Shown: piece by piece, positions 8,771 through 17,485 of the stretch | How the letters are laid out: each line of letters begins with the position of its first letter | Position numbering within the stretch: position 1 is the stretch's first letter | NCBI RefSeq assembly: GCF_001612945.1 | Contig: NZ_BDBK01000008.1 | Location: 124,001 to 188,000 of the forward strand | Direction of reading: 5' to 3' | DNA: 64,000 bases | Source: Nocardia inohanensis NBRC 100128 | GTDB lineage: Bacteria > Actinomycetota > Actinomycetes > Mycobacteriales > Mycobacteriaceae | Notes under the pieces: generated by a model | What the model was told of the DNA's origin: nothing | The model's input: only the letters and a program-made list of their open reading frames with translations | The model's database searches: none | Position numbers and translations under genes: made by a program

Positions 8771-9220
8771 TCACCGACTGCTGCCCTCCCGTAAAGAATC
8801 GATCATGCTGCGTAGCATGCGGAACGCGGCTGACTGCTCGGTCTCGGTGAGGCCGGCCAGCATTCTGAGCTCGACGGATCGGACCGCGGCGCTCGCCTTC
8901 TCCAGTTGACGCCGGCCGCGAGGGGTGAGCTGGGTCGGGAGCACTTTTCCGACCGGCGCTTCCGCGGGCCTGGTCACCTGGCCATCTCGCTCCAGGGTCT
9001 GGAGCAGGACGTTCATCGTCTGGCGTGTCACGAACGCCCCTCGTGCGAGCTCGGAGTTCGACAGGCCCGGTCGCTGCGCCAGCAGTTCCAGGCACGAGTA
9101 GTGCGTCACGTTCATTCCGAGCGGGCGCAGTACCTCCTCCATGGCCACGCGCAGCGCACTCGATGCCTCTTTCAGCAGGTACCCCAGCGACGTCTCCAGG
9201 TCGACACCGTCTTGACTCAT
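8771..9220 (-). CDS. MarR-family regulator
   Basis: A 149-residue protein starting at ATG 9220 (MSQDGVDLETSLGYLL). The winged helix is clear: THYSCLELLAQRPGLSNSELARGAFVTRQTMNVLLQTLERDGQVTR, then the wing and LTPRGRRQLEKA. It is divergent from a VOC protein gene, with two palindromes of one type filling the 62-bp gap. This suggests it represses both genes and is released by a small aromatic or electrophilic ligand. The ligand is not known. Confidence 0.88.
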   Translation of the reverse strand: MSQDGVDLETSLGYLLKEASSALRVAMEEVLRPLGMNVTHYSCLELLAQRPGLSNSELARGAFVTRQTMNVLLQTLERDGQVTRPAEAPVGKVLPTQLTPRGRRQLEKASAAVRSVELRMLAGLTETEQSAAFRMLRSMIDSLREGSSR

Positions 9221-9261
9221 GTCAGTATTCTGACATACATTGGGCATGTCAGAAAACTGAC
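9221..9261. promoter_or_regulatory. Twin MarR operators
   Basis: Two 14-bp palindromes, GTCAGTATTCTGAC (9221-9234) and GTCAGAAAACTGAC (9248-9261), share GTCAG-N4-CTGAC arms with centres 27 bp apart. The first abuts the MarR start codon; the second lies just upstream of the VOC gene's AGGAG. They are the natural binding sites of the divergent MarR protein. Confidence 0.75.
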
Positions 9262-9282
9262 ACGGAATCAAGGAGTGTCATC

Positions 9283-9651
9283 ATGCCCGTCACCGGCCCC
9301 GACTTCATCTCGCTGCAAGTAGCCGACCTCGCCGCGTCCCAAGCCTTCTACGAGCAATACCTCGGCCTGGTCCGCTCACCGGCCGGCCCGCCGCACGCCG
9401 TCGTCTTCGAAACCAAGCCGATCGCCTTCGCGCTGCGCGACATCGTCCCCGGCACCGACCTCGCATCGGTCCCGCAGCCCGGCATCGGCGCCGCGATCTG
9501 GCTGCACGCCACCGACGTTCAAGCCATCCACGACGCCCTCGCCGCCGACGGGCACCGCATCGCCGCCGCCCCGATCGACGGCCCGTTCGGCCGGACCTTC
9601 ACCTTCGCCGACCCCGACGGCTACCAGATCACCCTGCATGACCGCGCCTGA
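9283..9651 (+). CDS. VOC (glyoxalase/bleomycin-resistance fold) protein
   Basis: A 122-residue single VOC module: FISLQVADLAASQAFYEQYLGL at the start and TFTFADPDGYQITLHD at the end, the usual beta-alpha-beta-beta-beta pairs. VOC proteins are metal-dependent isomerases, dioxygenases or thiol transferases, or drug-sequestering proteins; which applies cannot be told. ATG 9283 follows AAGGAG. It is controlled with the divergent MarR gene through twin GTCAG-N4-CTGAC sites, which fits a substrate-induced detoxification role. Confidence 0.85.
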   Translation: MPVTGPDFISLQVADLAASQAFYEQYLGLVRSPAGPPHAVVFETKPIAFALRDIVPGTDLASVPQPGIGAAIWLHATDVQAIHDALAADGHRIAAAPIDGPFGRTFTFADPDGYQITLHDRA

Positions 9652-9675
9652 CGGTTCATCGCCGGGAGATCCCCG

Positions 9676-10482
9676 CTACGAGGGCTGATCCGCGGCGAAG
9701 CGGGCTGCGATATCGGCCGCGGTGACCTTGGCCAGTTCGACCAGGAACGGAAGTCGTTCCGGAATCATCAAAGTGGTGGGTCCGCGCAGGCCGAGCGCGA
9801 AGCGGCAGTCGCCGGCGGGGGTCAGGATCGGCAGGGCGATGGTGCGGAAGCCCGGGTCGAGTTCCTCGTTGTTGTAGGCGTAGCCGCGCGCGCGGGTGAG
9901 TGCCAGTTCCTCGCGCAATTCCGCAGGGGTGGAGACGGATCGGGCGGTGCCCTCGTCGTAGGGCAGGCCGTCGAGGAACTCATCGGGGGTTTCGGAGTAC
10001 GCCAGCAGCGCTTTACCGAGGGCGCTGGCGTGCAAGGGGAGTCGCACGCCCATGAGGCGGTGACCATCGGATTCACGCCAGCGGCTGGTGCCGAGCAGTA
10101 CCGCGTGAATGCTGTGACGGATGGCGACCGAGGCACTGGCCCCGGTGGTGGCGGCCAGCTGTTCCAGGCAGGGTTCCGCGAGATAGATGCGATGCTGCCG
10201 GTAGGCGATCTGACCGTATTCGGCCAGGGCGCTGCCCATGCGGTAGCGGCTGGAGAGCTCGTCCTTGTCCAGGAACCCGGCCTGCACGAGTGCGGCCAGC
10301 AGTCGATGGGTGGTGCTGACCGCCAGCCCCTGTTGGCGTGCGACCTCCGAGACGCCGCGTTCCTCGCCGCCACGGAAGCAGTCGAGAACCGACAGGGCGC
10401 GCGCGACGGTCTGCACTCCGGAAGCTTCCACGTCGGCGACGGTAGCACGGCTCACCACTGCCTCGTGCGTTTCGCTTTCCAC
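9676..10482 (-). CDS. IclR-family regulator of the organosulfur cluster
   Basis: A 268-residue protein with an N-terminal winged helix (VARALSVLDCF...VSEVARQQGLAVSTTHRLLAALVQAGFL) and a C-terminal IclR effector domain (HASALGKALLAY, then GYAYNNEELDPGFRTIALPIL). It is divergent from the sulfonate-type transporter operon and is its obvious regulator. GTG 10482 is used as start, but a GTG pair near 10458 would shorten it by 8-9 residues and leave the upstream palindrome untranslated. The effector is probably a substrate or product of the cluster (inference). Confidence 0.9.
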   Translation of the reverse strand: MESETHEAVVSRATVADVEASGVQTVARALSVLDCFRGGEERGVSEVARQQGLAVSTTHRLLAALVQAGFLDKDELSSRYRMGSALAEYGQIAYRQHRIYLAEPCLEQLAATTGASASVAIRHSIHAVLLGTSRWRESDGHRLMGVRLPLHASALGKALLAYSETPDEFLDGLPYDEGTARSVSTPAELREELALTRARGYAYNNEELDPGFRTIALPILTPAGDCRFALGLRGPTTLMIPERLPFLVELAKVTAADIAARFAADQPS

Positions 10483-10554
10483 AATATGGAAAGACTGTGG
10501 GGCTATCGGTTTCGTTCGGGCTGCGCGAAACCATTTCCTGTCGACGAGGTTTCG
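10476..10554. promoter_or_regulatory. Candidate IclR operator region
   Basis: TTTCCACAATATGGAAA (10476-10492) is an inverted repeat of TTTCCA/TGGAAA across the IclR start. GGTTTCG (10508-10514) is mirrored by CGAAACC (10526-10532) and repeated directly at 10548-10554. These symmetric elements lie in the 231-bp divergent region before the ABC transporter. I see no strong -35/-10 pair. Assignment to IclR is by position. Confidence 0.5.
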
Positions 10555-10713
10555 CCTGGCAGTCCCGAATCCGCTGACTCATAACGCCTCTCGGCCCGTT
10601 CTGTCAATCCTTCCGATCCTCGGAAAGCATTACCTCGCCGCGCCCGCACCGGATCCCTACTGTCGCTGAGCATCGATCGATTGCGATCCATGACTCGGAA
10701 GAGGTGTTCCACG

Positions 10714-11757
10714 ATGCTCCGCACACGCCGGCCAAACCGTTGGCGGCTCGCGCTCGCGCTCGCGCCCGTCGTTGCTCTGGTGGCGGCGTGTGGATCCGGA
10801 TCGGCCACCGATTCCGGATCGCGGGCCGAGCTGGTCCTGAAGGTGGCCGACCCCGGCAATTCCGGTCCGCTGGCGGTGGCCAAACGCGACGGCACCTTCG
10901 ACAAGGCGCTCGCCCCGCTGGGCGCCAAGGTCGAATGGGTCAACACCACACCGGGTTTCAGCTCGATGCTCAAGCTGTTCAACACCAAGGAGCTCGATAT
11001 CTCGGGCGCGGCATTCAGTCCCGTGGTGGGCGCGCTCTCCAAGGACGTGGCCGTGCGCATCGTGGCCGTGCAGGACCCGGCGGGCAAGGACCAGAGCGGC
11101 ATCATCGCCGCCAAGGACTCCGGTATCCACTCGGTCGCCGACCTGGCCGGTAAGCGGGTCGCGGTGAATCCGGCCGCCAAGGGTGAGTACATCCTGTTGA
11201 AAGCGCTGGCCCAGGCCGGGATCCCGGCCGACAAGGTGACCCGGGTGCCCTTGCAGCAGAAGGACGCCGCCTCGGCCTTCGCCACCGGCAAGGTCGACGC
11301 TTGGGCCTCGTTCCTGGTGCCCTACCAGGAGGCCAAAGCCAATGGCGGCGTCGAGATCGCGACCGAGCAGAGCATCGGCTCCAAGGACAACTCGGTGGTG
11401 GTGTTCCGCACCGAGATCCTCGACAAGCGACCCGAAGTGGCCGCCAAATACCTGGAAACGCTGCAAGCGCTGACCGCGCAACAGCACGCGAACCCCGCCG
11501 GTTTCGAGAACGTCTTCGAACAGACCGGTCCGCGCGCGCTCGGCGGGCAGCGTCTCGCGGATGCCCTGCGGGTGGGTGGCGAGGTCACCGTCCCGCGCCT
11601 GCCCACCGATTCCGACGCGGCCGATCTCGCCGATGTGGTGAACCTGTTCGCCGACAACGGCGTCATCAGCCGCAAGATCACCGCCGCCGACATCTTCTAC
11701 GACCTGAAGTCCAAGCTCACCGCCGACCAGCTCGCGGCCTTGCAGACGGGCCGCTGA
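10714..11757 (+). CDS. Sulfonate/taurine-type ABC substrate-binding lipoprotein
   Basis: A 347-residue protein starting at ATG 10714 after GGAAGAGG. The signal ends in the lipobox LVAAC with lipidated Cys26. The mature part is a type II periplasmic-binding fold of the SsuA/TauA/NMT1 group (VADPGNSGPLAVAKRDGTFDKAL, then SVADLAGKRVAVNPAAKGEYILLKAL). It should capture an organosulfur (or similar anionic) ligand outside the membrane and deliver it to the permease encoded next. It is the first gene of an eight-gene run with very tight spacing. Ligand identity is inferred from the desulfurisation genes downstream. Confidence 0.9.
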   Translation: MLRTRRPNRWRLALALAPVVALVAACGSGSATDSGSRAELVLKVADPGNSGPLAVAKRDGTFDKALAPLGAKVEWVNTTPGFSSMLKLFNTKELDISGAAFSPVVGALSKDVAVRIVAVQDPAGKDQSGIIAAKDSGIHSVADLAGKRVAVNPAAKGEYILLKALAQAGIPADKVTRVPLQQKDAASAFATGKVDAWASFLVPYQEAKANGGVEIATEQSIGSKDNSVVVFRTEILDKRPEVAAKYLETLQALTAQQHANPAGFENVFEQTGPRALGGQRLADALRVGGEVTVPRLPTDSDAADLADVVNLFADNGVISRKITAADIFYDLKSKLTADQLAALQTGR

Positions 11758-11758
11758 C

Positions 11759-12598
11759 ATGGCCGTCCTGATCGCCGCCGCGGAGCCGGTCGCACACCTG
11801 GCGCCACCCCGCAATCGAGTCGAGAAGCCCAGGCCCGCTTGGCTTTCCATACCGCTGCGCTTCCTGCTGCCCGCGCTCATCTTCGCGGCATGGTGGATCG
11901 GTTCGGCGACCGGCGCGCTCTCCCCGCAGGTGCTGGCCGGCCCGCCCAAGGTGTGGTCGGCGTTCCTGGAGCTGTCGCGCAGCGGCCAGCTCACCGATTT
12001 CGCGCTCGCCTCCTTCACCCGTGCCGCCTTCGGGGTGGGGCTGGGTGTCACCGTCGGACTGGTGCTCGGCCTGATCGCCGGATTGTCCGCGCTCGGTGAG
12101 GAACTGGTGGACTCCACCATGCAGATCGTGCGCGCGGTGCCGTTCCTGGCGCTGGTGCCGCTGTTCATCGCCTGGTTCGGCATCGACGAGCTGTACAAGG
12201 TGCTGCTGATCGCCGTAGCCACCGTCGCCCCCATGTACGCCTACACGTACCTGGGCGTGCGCAATGTCGACCGCAAACTGGTGGAGGCCGCACGCGGCTT
12301 CGGCTTGCGCGGCGCCCGGCTGGTGCTCGAGGTGATCCTGCCGTCGGCGCTGCCGGGCGTGCTGATGGCATTGCGAGTCTGCCTGTCCATCAGCATCACC
12401 GGATTGATCGCCGCCGAACAGGTCGGCACCGACGAAGGCGTCGGTTATCTGGTCACCCTCGCACAGGAATACAACCGCACCGACTACATGGTGCTGTGCG
12501 TGGTGCTCTACGCGGTGCTCGGCCTGATCTTCGACGGCCTGGTGCGGATCGCCGAACGCTTCGCCATGCCGTGGCGGCGACAGGTGGCCATCCGATGA
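11759..12598 (+). CDS. ABC transporter permease, SsuC type
   Basis: A 279-residue inner-membrane protein with about six hydrophobic segments. It carries the BPD_transp_1 EAA loop VEAARGFGLRGARLVLEVILP. Sequences such as PFLALVPLFIAWFG and EQVGTDEGVGYLV are typical of SsuC/TauC/NrtB permeases. ATG 11759 follows the binding-protein stop by one base, and its own stop overlaps the ATPase start (ATGA). It forms the channel of the importer. Confidence 0.92.
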   Translation: MAVLIAAAEPVAHLAPPRNRVEKPRPAWLSIPLRFLLPALIFAAWWIGSATGALSPQVLAGPPKVWSAFLELSRSGQLTDFALASFTRAAFGVGLGVTVGLVLGLIAGLSALGEELVDSTMQIVRAVPFLALVPLFIAWFGIDELYKVLLIAVATVAPMYAYTYLGVRNVDRKLVEAARGFGLRGARLVLEVILPSALPGVLMALRVCLSISITGLIAAEQVGTDEGVGYLVTLAQEYNRTDYMVLCVVLYAVLGLIFDGLVRIAERFAMPWRRQVAIR

Positions 12599-13353
12599 CC
12601 GCTCTGGACACACCCCGCACCGCCGCCCCGATCGCGGTCCGGCTCACCGGCCTGCGGAAAACCTTCGGCGACAAGGTGATTCTGGACGGCGTCGACCTCA
12701 CCGTGCGGCGCGGCGAGTTCGTGGTGCTACTGGGCCCCAGCGGCACCGGCAAGACCACCCTGCTGCGGCTGCTCACCGGGCTGGAAGCGCCCGACACCGG
12801 TGAGGTGCTGGTGCCCGCCGCCCGCACCACCGTGTATCAGGAGCCGCGTCTCATCCCGTCCAAACGAGTCCTGGCCAATGTGACCGTCGGACAACGCCGT
12901 TCCCGGCAGACCCGCGACGCGGGCCTGCGCGCCCTCGCCGAAGTGCATCTCGACGGCAAGGCCCGGCAGTGGCCGGCGACCCTCTCCGGTGGCGAAGCCC
13001 AGCGCGCCGCCCTGGCCCGCGCCCTGGTGCGCGAACCCGAATTGCTGCTGCTGGACGAGCCTTTCGCCGCCCTGGACGCATTGACCCGATTGCAGATGCA
13101 AGACCTGGTCGGCGATCTGGTGGCCCGGCACCGTCCGGCGGTGCTCATGGTCACCCACGATGTCGACGAAGCCATCCGGCTCGCGGACCGGGTGCTCATC
13201 CTCGATCACGGCCGCTTCGCCGTCGACGCCGATATCGACCTGGTCCACCCGCGTGACCACACCGATCCCGCTGCCCTGCGCTACCGCGCGGCCTTCCTCG
13301 CCCAGCTCGGCGTCGGCCGCACCCCCGACGAAAACCCCAGGAGCACTTCATGA
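12595..13353 (+). CDS. ABC transporter ATPase, SsuB type
   Basis: A 252-residue nucleotide-binding subunit. Walker A is GPSGTGKTT, the signature is LSGGEAQRAALARAL, Walker B is LLLLDEPFAALD, and the switch region is MVTHDVDEAIRLADRV. The start ATG 12595 overlaps the permease stop. With the two preceding genes it completes an SsuABC-like importer that energises uptake of the cluster's substrate. Confidence 0.93.
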   Translation: MTALDTPRTAAPIAVRLTGLRKTFGDKVILDGVDLTVRRGEFVVLLGPSGTGKTTLLRLLTGLEAPDTGEVLVPAARTTVYQEPRLIPSKRVLANVTVGQRRSRQTRDAGLRALAEVHLDGKARQWPATLSGGEAQRAALARALVREPELLLLDEPFAALDALTRLQMQDLVGDLVARHRPAVLMVTHDVDEAIRLADRVLILDHGRFAVDADIDLVHPRDHTDPAALRYRAAFLAQLGVGRTPDENPRSTS

Positions 13354-14369
13354 CCGACACTCTCTGGTACACCCGCTGCCCGGTGCCGACCGCCAGCGGC
13401 CTGGCGCACAGCCTGGGCTGGCTCGGCGAGACCGCACGACAGCACGGCCTGGAATTCGGGGTGCTGCAAGACGCGGGCCCGGAACTGGCCGGGCACCACT
13501 TCGATCACACCCTGCCGGGCTTGATCCGCGAAGGCGGCAACGTACCCGCGCTCGCCGCCCGCGCCCAGGGGTCTCCGACCAGACTCGTGGGATTGACCTG
13601 GATCGATGAGGCCCAGGCGATCCTGGTCGGCCCGGACTCACCGGTCGCCACGGCCGCCGATCTGGCCGGGCTGCGCATCGGCATTCCGGCATGGGCGGCC
13701 GATCGGGCACGCAGTTTCCCGCGCGCCATGGCCCTGCACGGGTTCACCGGCGCGCTGGGCCTGGCCGGGCTCGGTCTCGCCGATGTGCGTGTCGTCGAAC
13801 TCGAGGTGGAACGAGACCCGCAGGTGCGCAACGCGGTTCGCGATCGCGCCGTCACCTGGGGGGTGGCCGAACTGCTCGACGGCGCGGTGGACGCCATCTA
13901 CGTCAAGGGCGCCCGTGCCCAAGAAGTCGCGAAGCAGCACGGATTGCGGGTGGCGGTGAACCTGGACGCCACCGACAGCAAGCGCTCCCGCGTCAACAAC
14001 GGCACCCCGCGACCGATCACCGTGCACCAGGAACTCCTGGACACCAACCCGGACGCGGTGATCGGCTTCCTGGCGCAGAGCCTGCGCGCCGGGGATTGGG
14101 CCGCCGGAGATCTCGACGGCGTGCGCAGCGTCCTGCAACGCGAAACCCGCTCCGGCCCGGAAGGAGTCGTCGCCGCGTACGGGGCGGACTTCCATCTCGG
14201 ACTGCATCCGTCGCTCGACCCCGAGCGCCTGGAACTGCTGGGCGTGCAGAAGCAGTTCCTGTACACCCACGGCTTCCTGGCCGCCGACTTCGACCTCGAC
14301 TCCTGGGTCGATCCGGAGCCTTTGGCGCGGGCGCGGGCCCTCGCCACCGCGGAGGGGGTGCCCGCGTGA
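13350..14369 (+). CDS. DszB-like sulfinate desulfinase
   Basis: A 339-residue protein without signal peptide. It resembles DszB, the 2'-hydroxybiphenyl-2-sulfinate desulfinase of the 4S pathway, which has a binding-protein fold but acts in the cytosol. The N-terminal TLWYTRCPVP matches the DszB segment TLTYSNCPVP that holds its nucleophilic Cys. The His and Arg of the DszB site also align, giving Cys10, His50 and Arg60, with the same ten-residue His-Arg spacing. Other shared landmarks are DLAGLRIGI and, near the end, QKQFLYTHGFL. It overlaps the ATPase gene (ATGA) and the next monooxygenase (GTGA). The likely reaction is release of sulfite from a sulfinate; the organic group is unknown. Confidence 0.78.
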   Translation: MTDTLWYTRCPVPTASGLAHSLGWLGETARQHGLEFGVLQDAGPELAGHHFDHTLPGLIREGGNVPALAARAQGSPTRLVGLTWIDEAQAILVGPDSPVATAADLAGLRIGIPAWAADRARSFPRAMALHGFTGALGLAGLGLADVRVVELEVERDPQVRNAVRDRAVTWGVAELLDGAVDAIYVKGARAQEVAKQHGLRVAVNLDATDSKRSRVNNGTPRPITVHQELLDTNPDAVIGFLAQSLRAGDWAAGDLDGVRSVLQRETRSGPEGVVAAYGADFHLGLHPSLDPERLELLGVQKQFLYTHGFLAADFDLDSWVDPEPLARARALATAEGVPA

Positions 14370-15580
14370 GCGAATACCTGTGGCGGCTGCCCAGCCGCGG
14401 TGACGGCCGCCGGGCGCGCCCGGAACTGCGGCACCGCGGCGGATTCGGGCCGGGCGCACCGACTCCCGCATCCGGTGCCATCCCGGCGGATGGCATCGGT
14501 GCATCCGGACCGATCACCAGGAGCGTGGAGCGCGCTGCGGATGCCGCAGCGGGTGCCGCACCCATATCCGCGCCGGCCTTCGATCGCACACCCACCGATG
14601 TGCGCACCGGGCGTTTCGGCCCGTTCGATGATCTGCATCAGGTCGTACACGCCGCTGAACTGGCCGGTCTGGATGGAGTGCTCGCACCGTACGACCCGCT
14701 GGGCGAGGAGTCCTGGATCGTCGGCGGGGGAGCGTTGCGTGCCACTCGGCACAGCCGGGTCGTCATCGAATTCCAGCCCGCCTTCGGCACTCCCGTCTAC
14801 GCCGCCAAGCTCTCGGCCACCTTGCAGCGGCTGGCGGCGGGCCGGTTGGCCTGGCGGCTGGCCGTGGACACCGACCCCGCCGATGCCCGCGCCCGGGGCG
14901 ATCTGGTCGCCGACGACGACCGCTACGCGCGGGCCGCTGAATTCCTCACCGTCGCACGCGGGGTGTGGAACGCCGAACCCGTTGCGGGGGCCGGCTTCCG
15001 GGGAACCGGATTCGAATTCGCCGGAGAGTATTACGACGTGGCCGACGGGGGATTCCGGGGCATCCTGTCCGGACTGCCGTTCCCGCAGGTGTATCTGACG
15101 GGCAATTCGCCTGCGGCATTGGAGCTTTCGGCGCGCCACGGTGATGTGCACGTCTTCGCCGAAGCACCGGCCGGCGTCGCCGAACAGCTCGCCGCGCTGC
15201 GTGCGCGCACCGCTGTCACCGGCCGTACCGTGCGCGCCGGCTTGGAGCTGCCCATCATCGCCCGCGAAACCGAGGACGAAGCCTGGGCGCGTGTCGAAAG
15301 ACAGTGGCGGGAAGTGCATCCCGAAGGACCCGGCGCGGATTCGCTGAGCCTCGGCGACGGCCGGTGGGCCGGGTTCACCGAACTCGGCTACCCGCAGTCG
15401 ATCGGATTGGTCGGCAGCTATGAGCAGGTGGCCCGTCAGCTCCAGGTGTACGAAGCGGCCGGGATCGACAGCTTCACCCTCTCGGGCCACCCGCACATCG
15501 AGGAAGTCCATCGCGCCAGCGAACACCTGCTGTTCCTGGCCGATCCGGCCGGACGCACCCTGAAGGAGGTCGCGGTATGA
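14366..15580 (+). CDS. LLM-class flavin-dependent monooxygenase with disordered N-terminal insert
   Basis: A 404-residue luciferase-like monooxygenase of the SsuD/DszA/SfnG group. GTG 14366 overlaps the desulfinase stop. The barrel begins only near residue 80 (FGPFDDLHQVVHAAELAGLDGVLAPYDP). DDDRYARAAEFLTVARGVWN, LPFPQVYLTGNSPAALELSARH and GLVGSYEQVARQL are family landmarks. Residues about 12-75 are Gly/Ala/Pro-rich and look unstructured, where relatives go straight from strand 1 to helix 1. With FMNH2 from a separate reductase it should oxygenate a sulfone or sulfonate. The role in this order (sulfone to sulfinate, before the desulfinase) is inference. Confidence 0.82.
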   Translation: MSEYLWRLPSRGDGRRARPELRHRGGFGPGAPTPASGAIPADGIGASGPITRSVERAADAAAGAAPISAPAFDRTPTDVRTGRFGPFDDLHQVVHAAELAGLDGVLAPYDPLGEESWIVGGGALRATRHSRVVIEFQPAFGTPVYAAKLSATLQRLAAGRLAWRLAVDTDPADARARGDLVADDDRYARAAEFLTVARGVWNAEPVAGAGFRGTGFEFAGEYYDVADGGFRGILSGLPFPQVYLTGNSPAALELSARHGDVHVFAEAPAGVAEQLAALRARTAVTGRTVRAGLELPIIARETEDEAWARVERQWREVHPEGPGADSLSLGDGRWAGFTELGYPQSIGLVGSYEQVARQLQVYEAAGIDSFTLSGHPHIEEVHRASEHLLFLADPAGRTLKEVAV

Positions 15581-16740
15581 GCATCGACGTCTATTGGCGC
15601 ATCGGCATGGAAGGCGATCACGCCTCGCTGCGCACTCCGCGCCGCTACAACCGCGGCAATGCCGGAAGCTACGGTCCCGGCAATATCGCCCCCGCCATCC
15701 GGGGCGGCGAGCTCGACGGTTACAGCTATATCGACCATGTCGCGGCGGTCGCCAAGGCGAGCGAATCCGCCGGCTTCCTCGGCGGGCTGCTGCCCTCGTT
15801 CCCGGTGACCGAGGATCCTTGGGCGATCGCCGCCGCACTGGCCCGCGAAACCACCACCTACCGATTCATGGTCGCCTTCCAGCCCGGCTTCCTGCACCCG
15901 GTACAGGCCGCGCGCATGTCCGCCAGCCTGCAACGCGCGACCGGCGGGCGGCTGGTCTACAACATCATCAGCGGCGGCGGTGGACCGGCCCAATTGTGGT
16001 GGGGCGACAAGGTTTCCCACGACGACCGCTACGCCCGCACCAGCGAATTCCTCGATGTGCTGCGCGGTGTGTGGGACGGGCAACCGTTCACCCACGAGGG
16101 GCGCTTCTTCCACACCGACCAGGCCGCGCTGCCGCCCGGATTGGCCGGGCAACCGTTCCCGGAGGTGTACTTCTCCGGCTCGTCCGGAGCCGCGGTGCAG
16201 GCCGCAGGCCGGCACGCCGACTACTACCTGTCCTGGCTCGAACCCTTCGCCGACCTGCGCGCCAAATTCGACGGCGTGCGCGCGAACGCCGAAAAGCTGG
16301 GCCGTACTCCGAAATTCGCGGTGCGCATCGACATCGTCGCGCGTCACACCGAGGAAGCGGCCTGGGCGGAGATCGAGAAGGGCTGGGCGTTCGTCGACCG
16401 CGACGCCGCCAACCGCGCCGCCCAGGGTGATTCCGTCGGCGCGGCCCGCATCCAGGGCTGGGTGCCGGAAACCATCACCGGCTACCGGGATCTGGAGGTC
16501 CAGCCCAATGTCTGGTGCGGGTTCAGCCTGATTCGCGGCGGCCCCGCCTTCGGTCTGGTCGGCAGCTACGAACAGGTCGCGCAACGCCTGGACGAACTCG
16601 TCGACCTCGGCGTGGACGCCTTCATCCTCGCGGGCAACCCGCACCTGGAGGAGGCGTACCGGGTCGGCGAGGAAGTGCTGCCGCTGCTCGGGCGATCCCG
16701 CCTCACCACACCCGAATCCGCCCTGTCGCTCGCACTCTAG
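15577..16740 (+). CDS. SsuD-type flavin-dependent alkanesulfonate monooxygenase homologue
   Basis: A 387-residue LLM-class monooxygenase. Landmarks are GYSYIDHVAAVAKASESAGFLGGLLPS, FMVAFQPGFLHPVQAARMSASLQRATGGRLVYNIISGG, HDDRYARTSEFLDVLRGVWDGQPF, and GLVGSYEQVAQRLDELVDLGVDAFIL. SsuD uses FMNH2 and O2 to cleave C-S bonds of sulfonates, giving an aldehyde and sulfite. It shares the last third closely with the preceding gene, so the two are old duplicates. The start ATG overlaps the upstream stop (ATGA). No flavin reductase gene is in the cluster. Confidence 0.9.
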   Translation: MSIDVYWRIGMEGDHASLRTPRRYNRGNAGSYGPGNIAPAIRGGELDGYSYIDHVAAVAKASESAGFLGGLLPSFPVTEDPWAIAAALARETTTYRFMVAFQPGFLHPVQAARMSASLQRATGGRLVYNIISGGGGPAQLWWGDKVSHDDRYARTSEFLDVLRGVWDGQPFTHEGRFFHTDQAALPPGLAGQPFPEVYFSGSSGAAVQAAGRHADYYLSWLEPFADLRAKFDGVRANAEKLGRTPKFAVRIDIVARHTEEAAWAEIEKGWAFVDRDAANRAAQGDSVGAARIQGWVPETITGYRDLEVQPNVWCGFSLIRGGPAFGLVGSYEQVAQRLDELVDLGVDAFILAGNPHLEEAYRVGEEVLPLLGRSRLTTPESALSLAL

Positions 16741-16749
16741 GGAGTCGCC

Positions 16750-17457
16750 TTGACCACCATCGAAACTCACCTCACCGACACCGTCCGCGAATTCGTCGAC
16801 ACCGTCACCCGCGATGCCGCCAAGGCGTTCCGGGTGCTGCGGGAAACCGGCACGGTGACCGGCAACGGCACCGTGAACTTCGTCGAACGCGTGCCGGGCA
16901 CCGAGATCGCCGTCGCGCTCAACGAACCCGGCCCGTGGGCCGACGACCGCACCGTGCATCCGGTGGTCGCCACCTTCGACGGAGAAGTGCTGTCGGGCAA
17001 GGGATCCGCCGGATTCGTCACCGGCTACGCCAAGGTGTTCCGGGCCCACCCCGAGATCACCTCGGTGGTCCACGTGCACAGTCCGTGGCTGGGCGGCTGG
17101 GCGCAAACCCATCGCGTGTTCCCGATCCGCTACGCCGCCGTGCAGCGGCTGACCCTGTCCCGCGAGATTCCGCCGCACATCGACCGCAGTGTCGGCGCGG
17201 GCGACTTCATTCTCGATCAGCTGGCCCGGGACCCGGACCTGATCGCGATCTTCGAGGCCAACGGCGGCGCGAACGTCATCGGCCGCAAGGGCCTGCTCGA
17301 CCTGGCCCAGCTGATCGTCCTGCTCGAGGAAGGCGCGCAGTATCAGGCCATCGCCGAATCCCTCGGCGGCTCCGTCGATTTCGACAAATCCAATCTCGCC
17401 GTCCAGTGGTCGCGCACCGGCCTGGCCGACGAAGCGCGCCGCCGCGGCCTGCTCTGA
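16750..17457 (+). CDS. Class II aldolase/adducin-family protein
   Basis: A 235-residue protein starting at TTG 16750 after GGAG. The class II aldolase fold is shown by the zinc-binding SVVHVHSPWLGGWAQ and by the N-terminal GTVNFVERVPGTEIAVAL. Members are zinc aldolases, dehydratases or decarboxylases acting on phosphorylated or carboxylated sugars and hydroxy acids. In this operon it may process the carbon skeleton or carbonyl product released by the monooxygenases, which is inference. A third His ligand is not certain from sequence alone. Confidence 0.82.
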   Translation: MTTIETHLTDTVREFVDTVTRDAAKAFRVLRETGTVTGNGTVNFVERVPGTEIAVALNEPGPWADDRTVHPVVATFDGEVLSGKGSAGFVTGYAKVFRAHPEITSVVHVHSPWLGGWAQTHRVFPIRYAAVQRLTLSREIPPHIDRSVGAGDFILDQLARDPDLIAIFEANGGANVIGRKGLLDLAQLIVLLEEGAQYQAIAESLGGSVDFDKSNLAVQWSRTGLADEARRRGLL

Positions 17458-17485
17458 CCATCCCCACTACTTCAGGAGTGCACCC

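Noticed and set aside
13898..15838. 646-residue minus-strand frame through the monooxygenase genes
   Set aside because: Antisense to overlapping, motif-bearing genes; Arg/Pro/Gly-biased.
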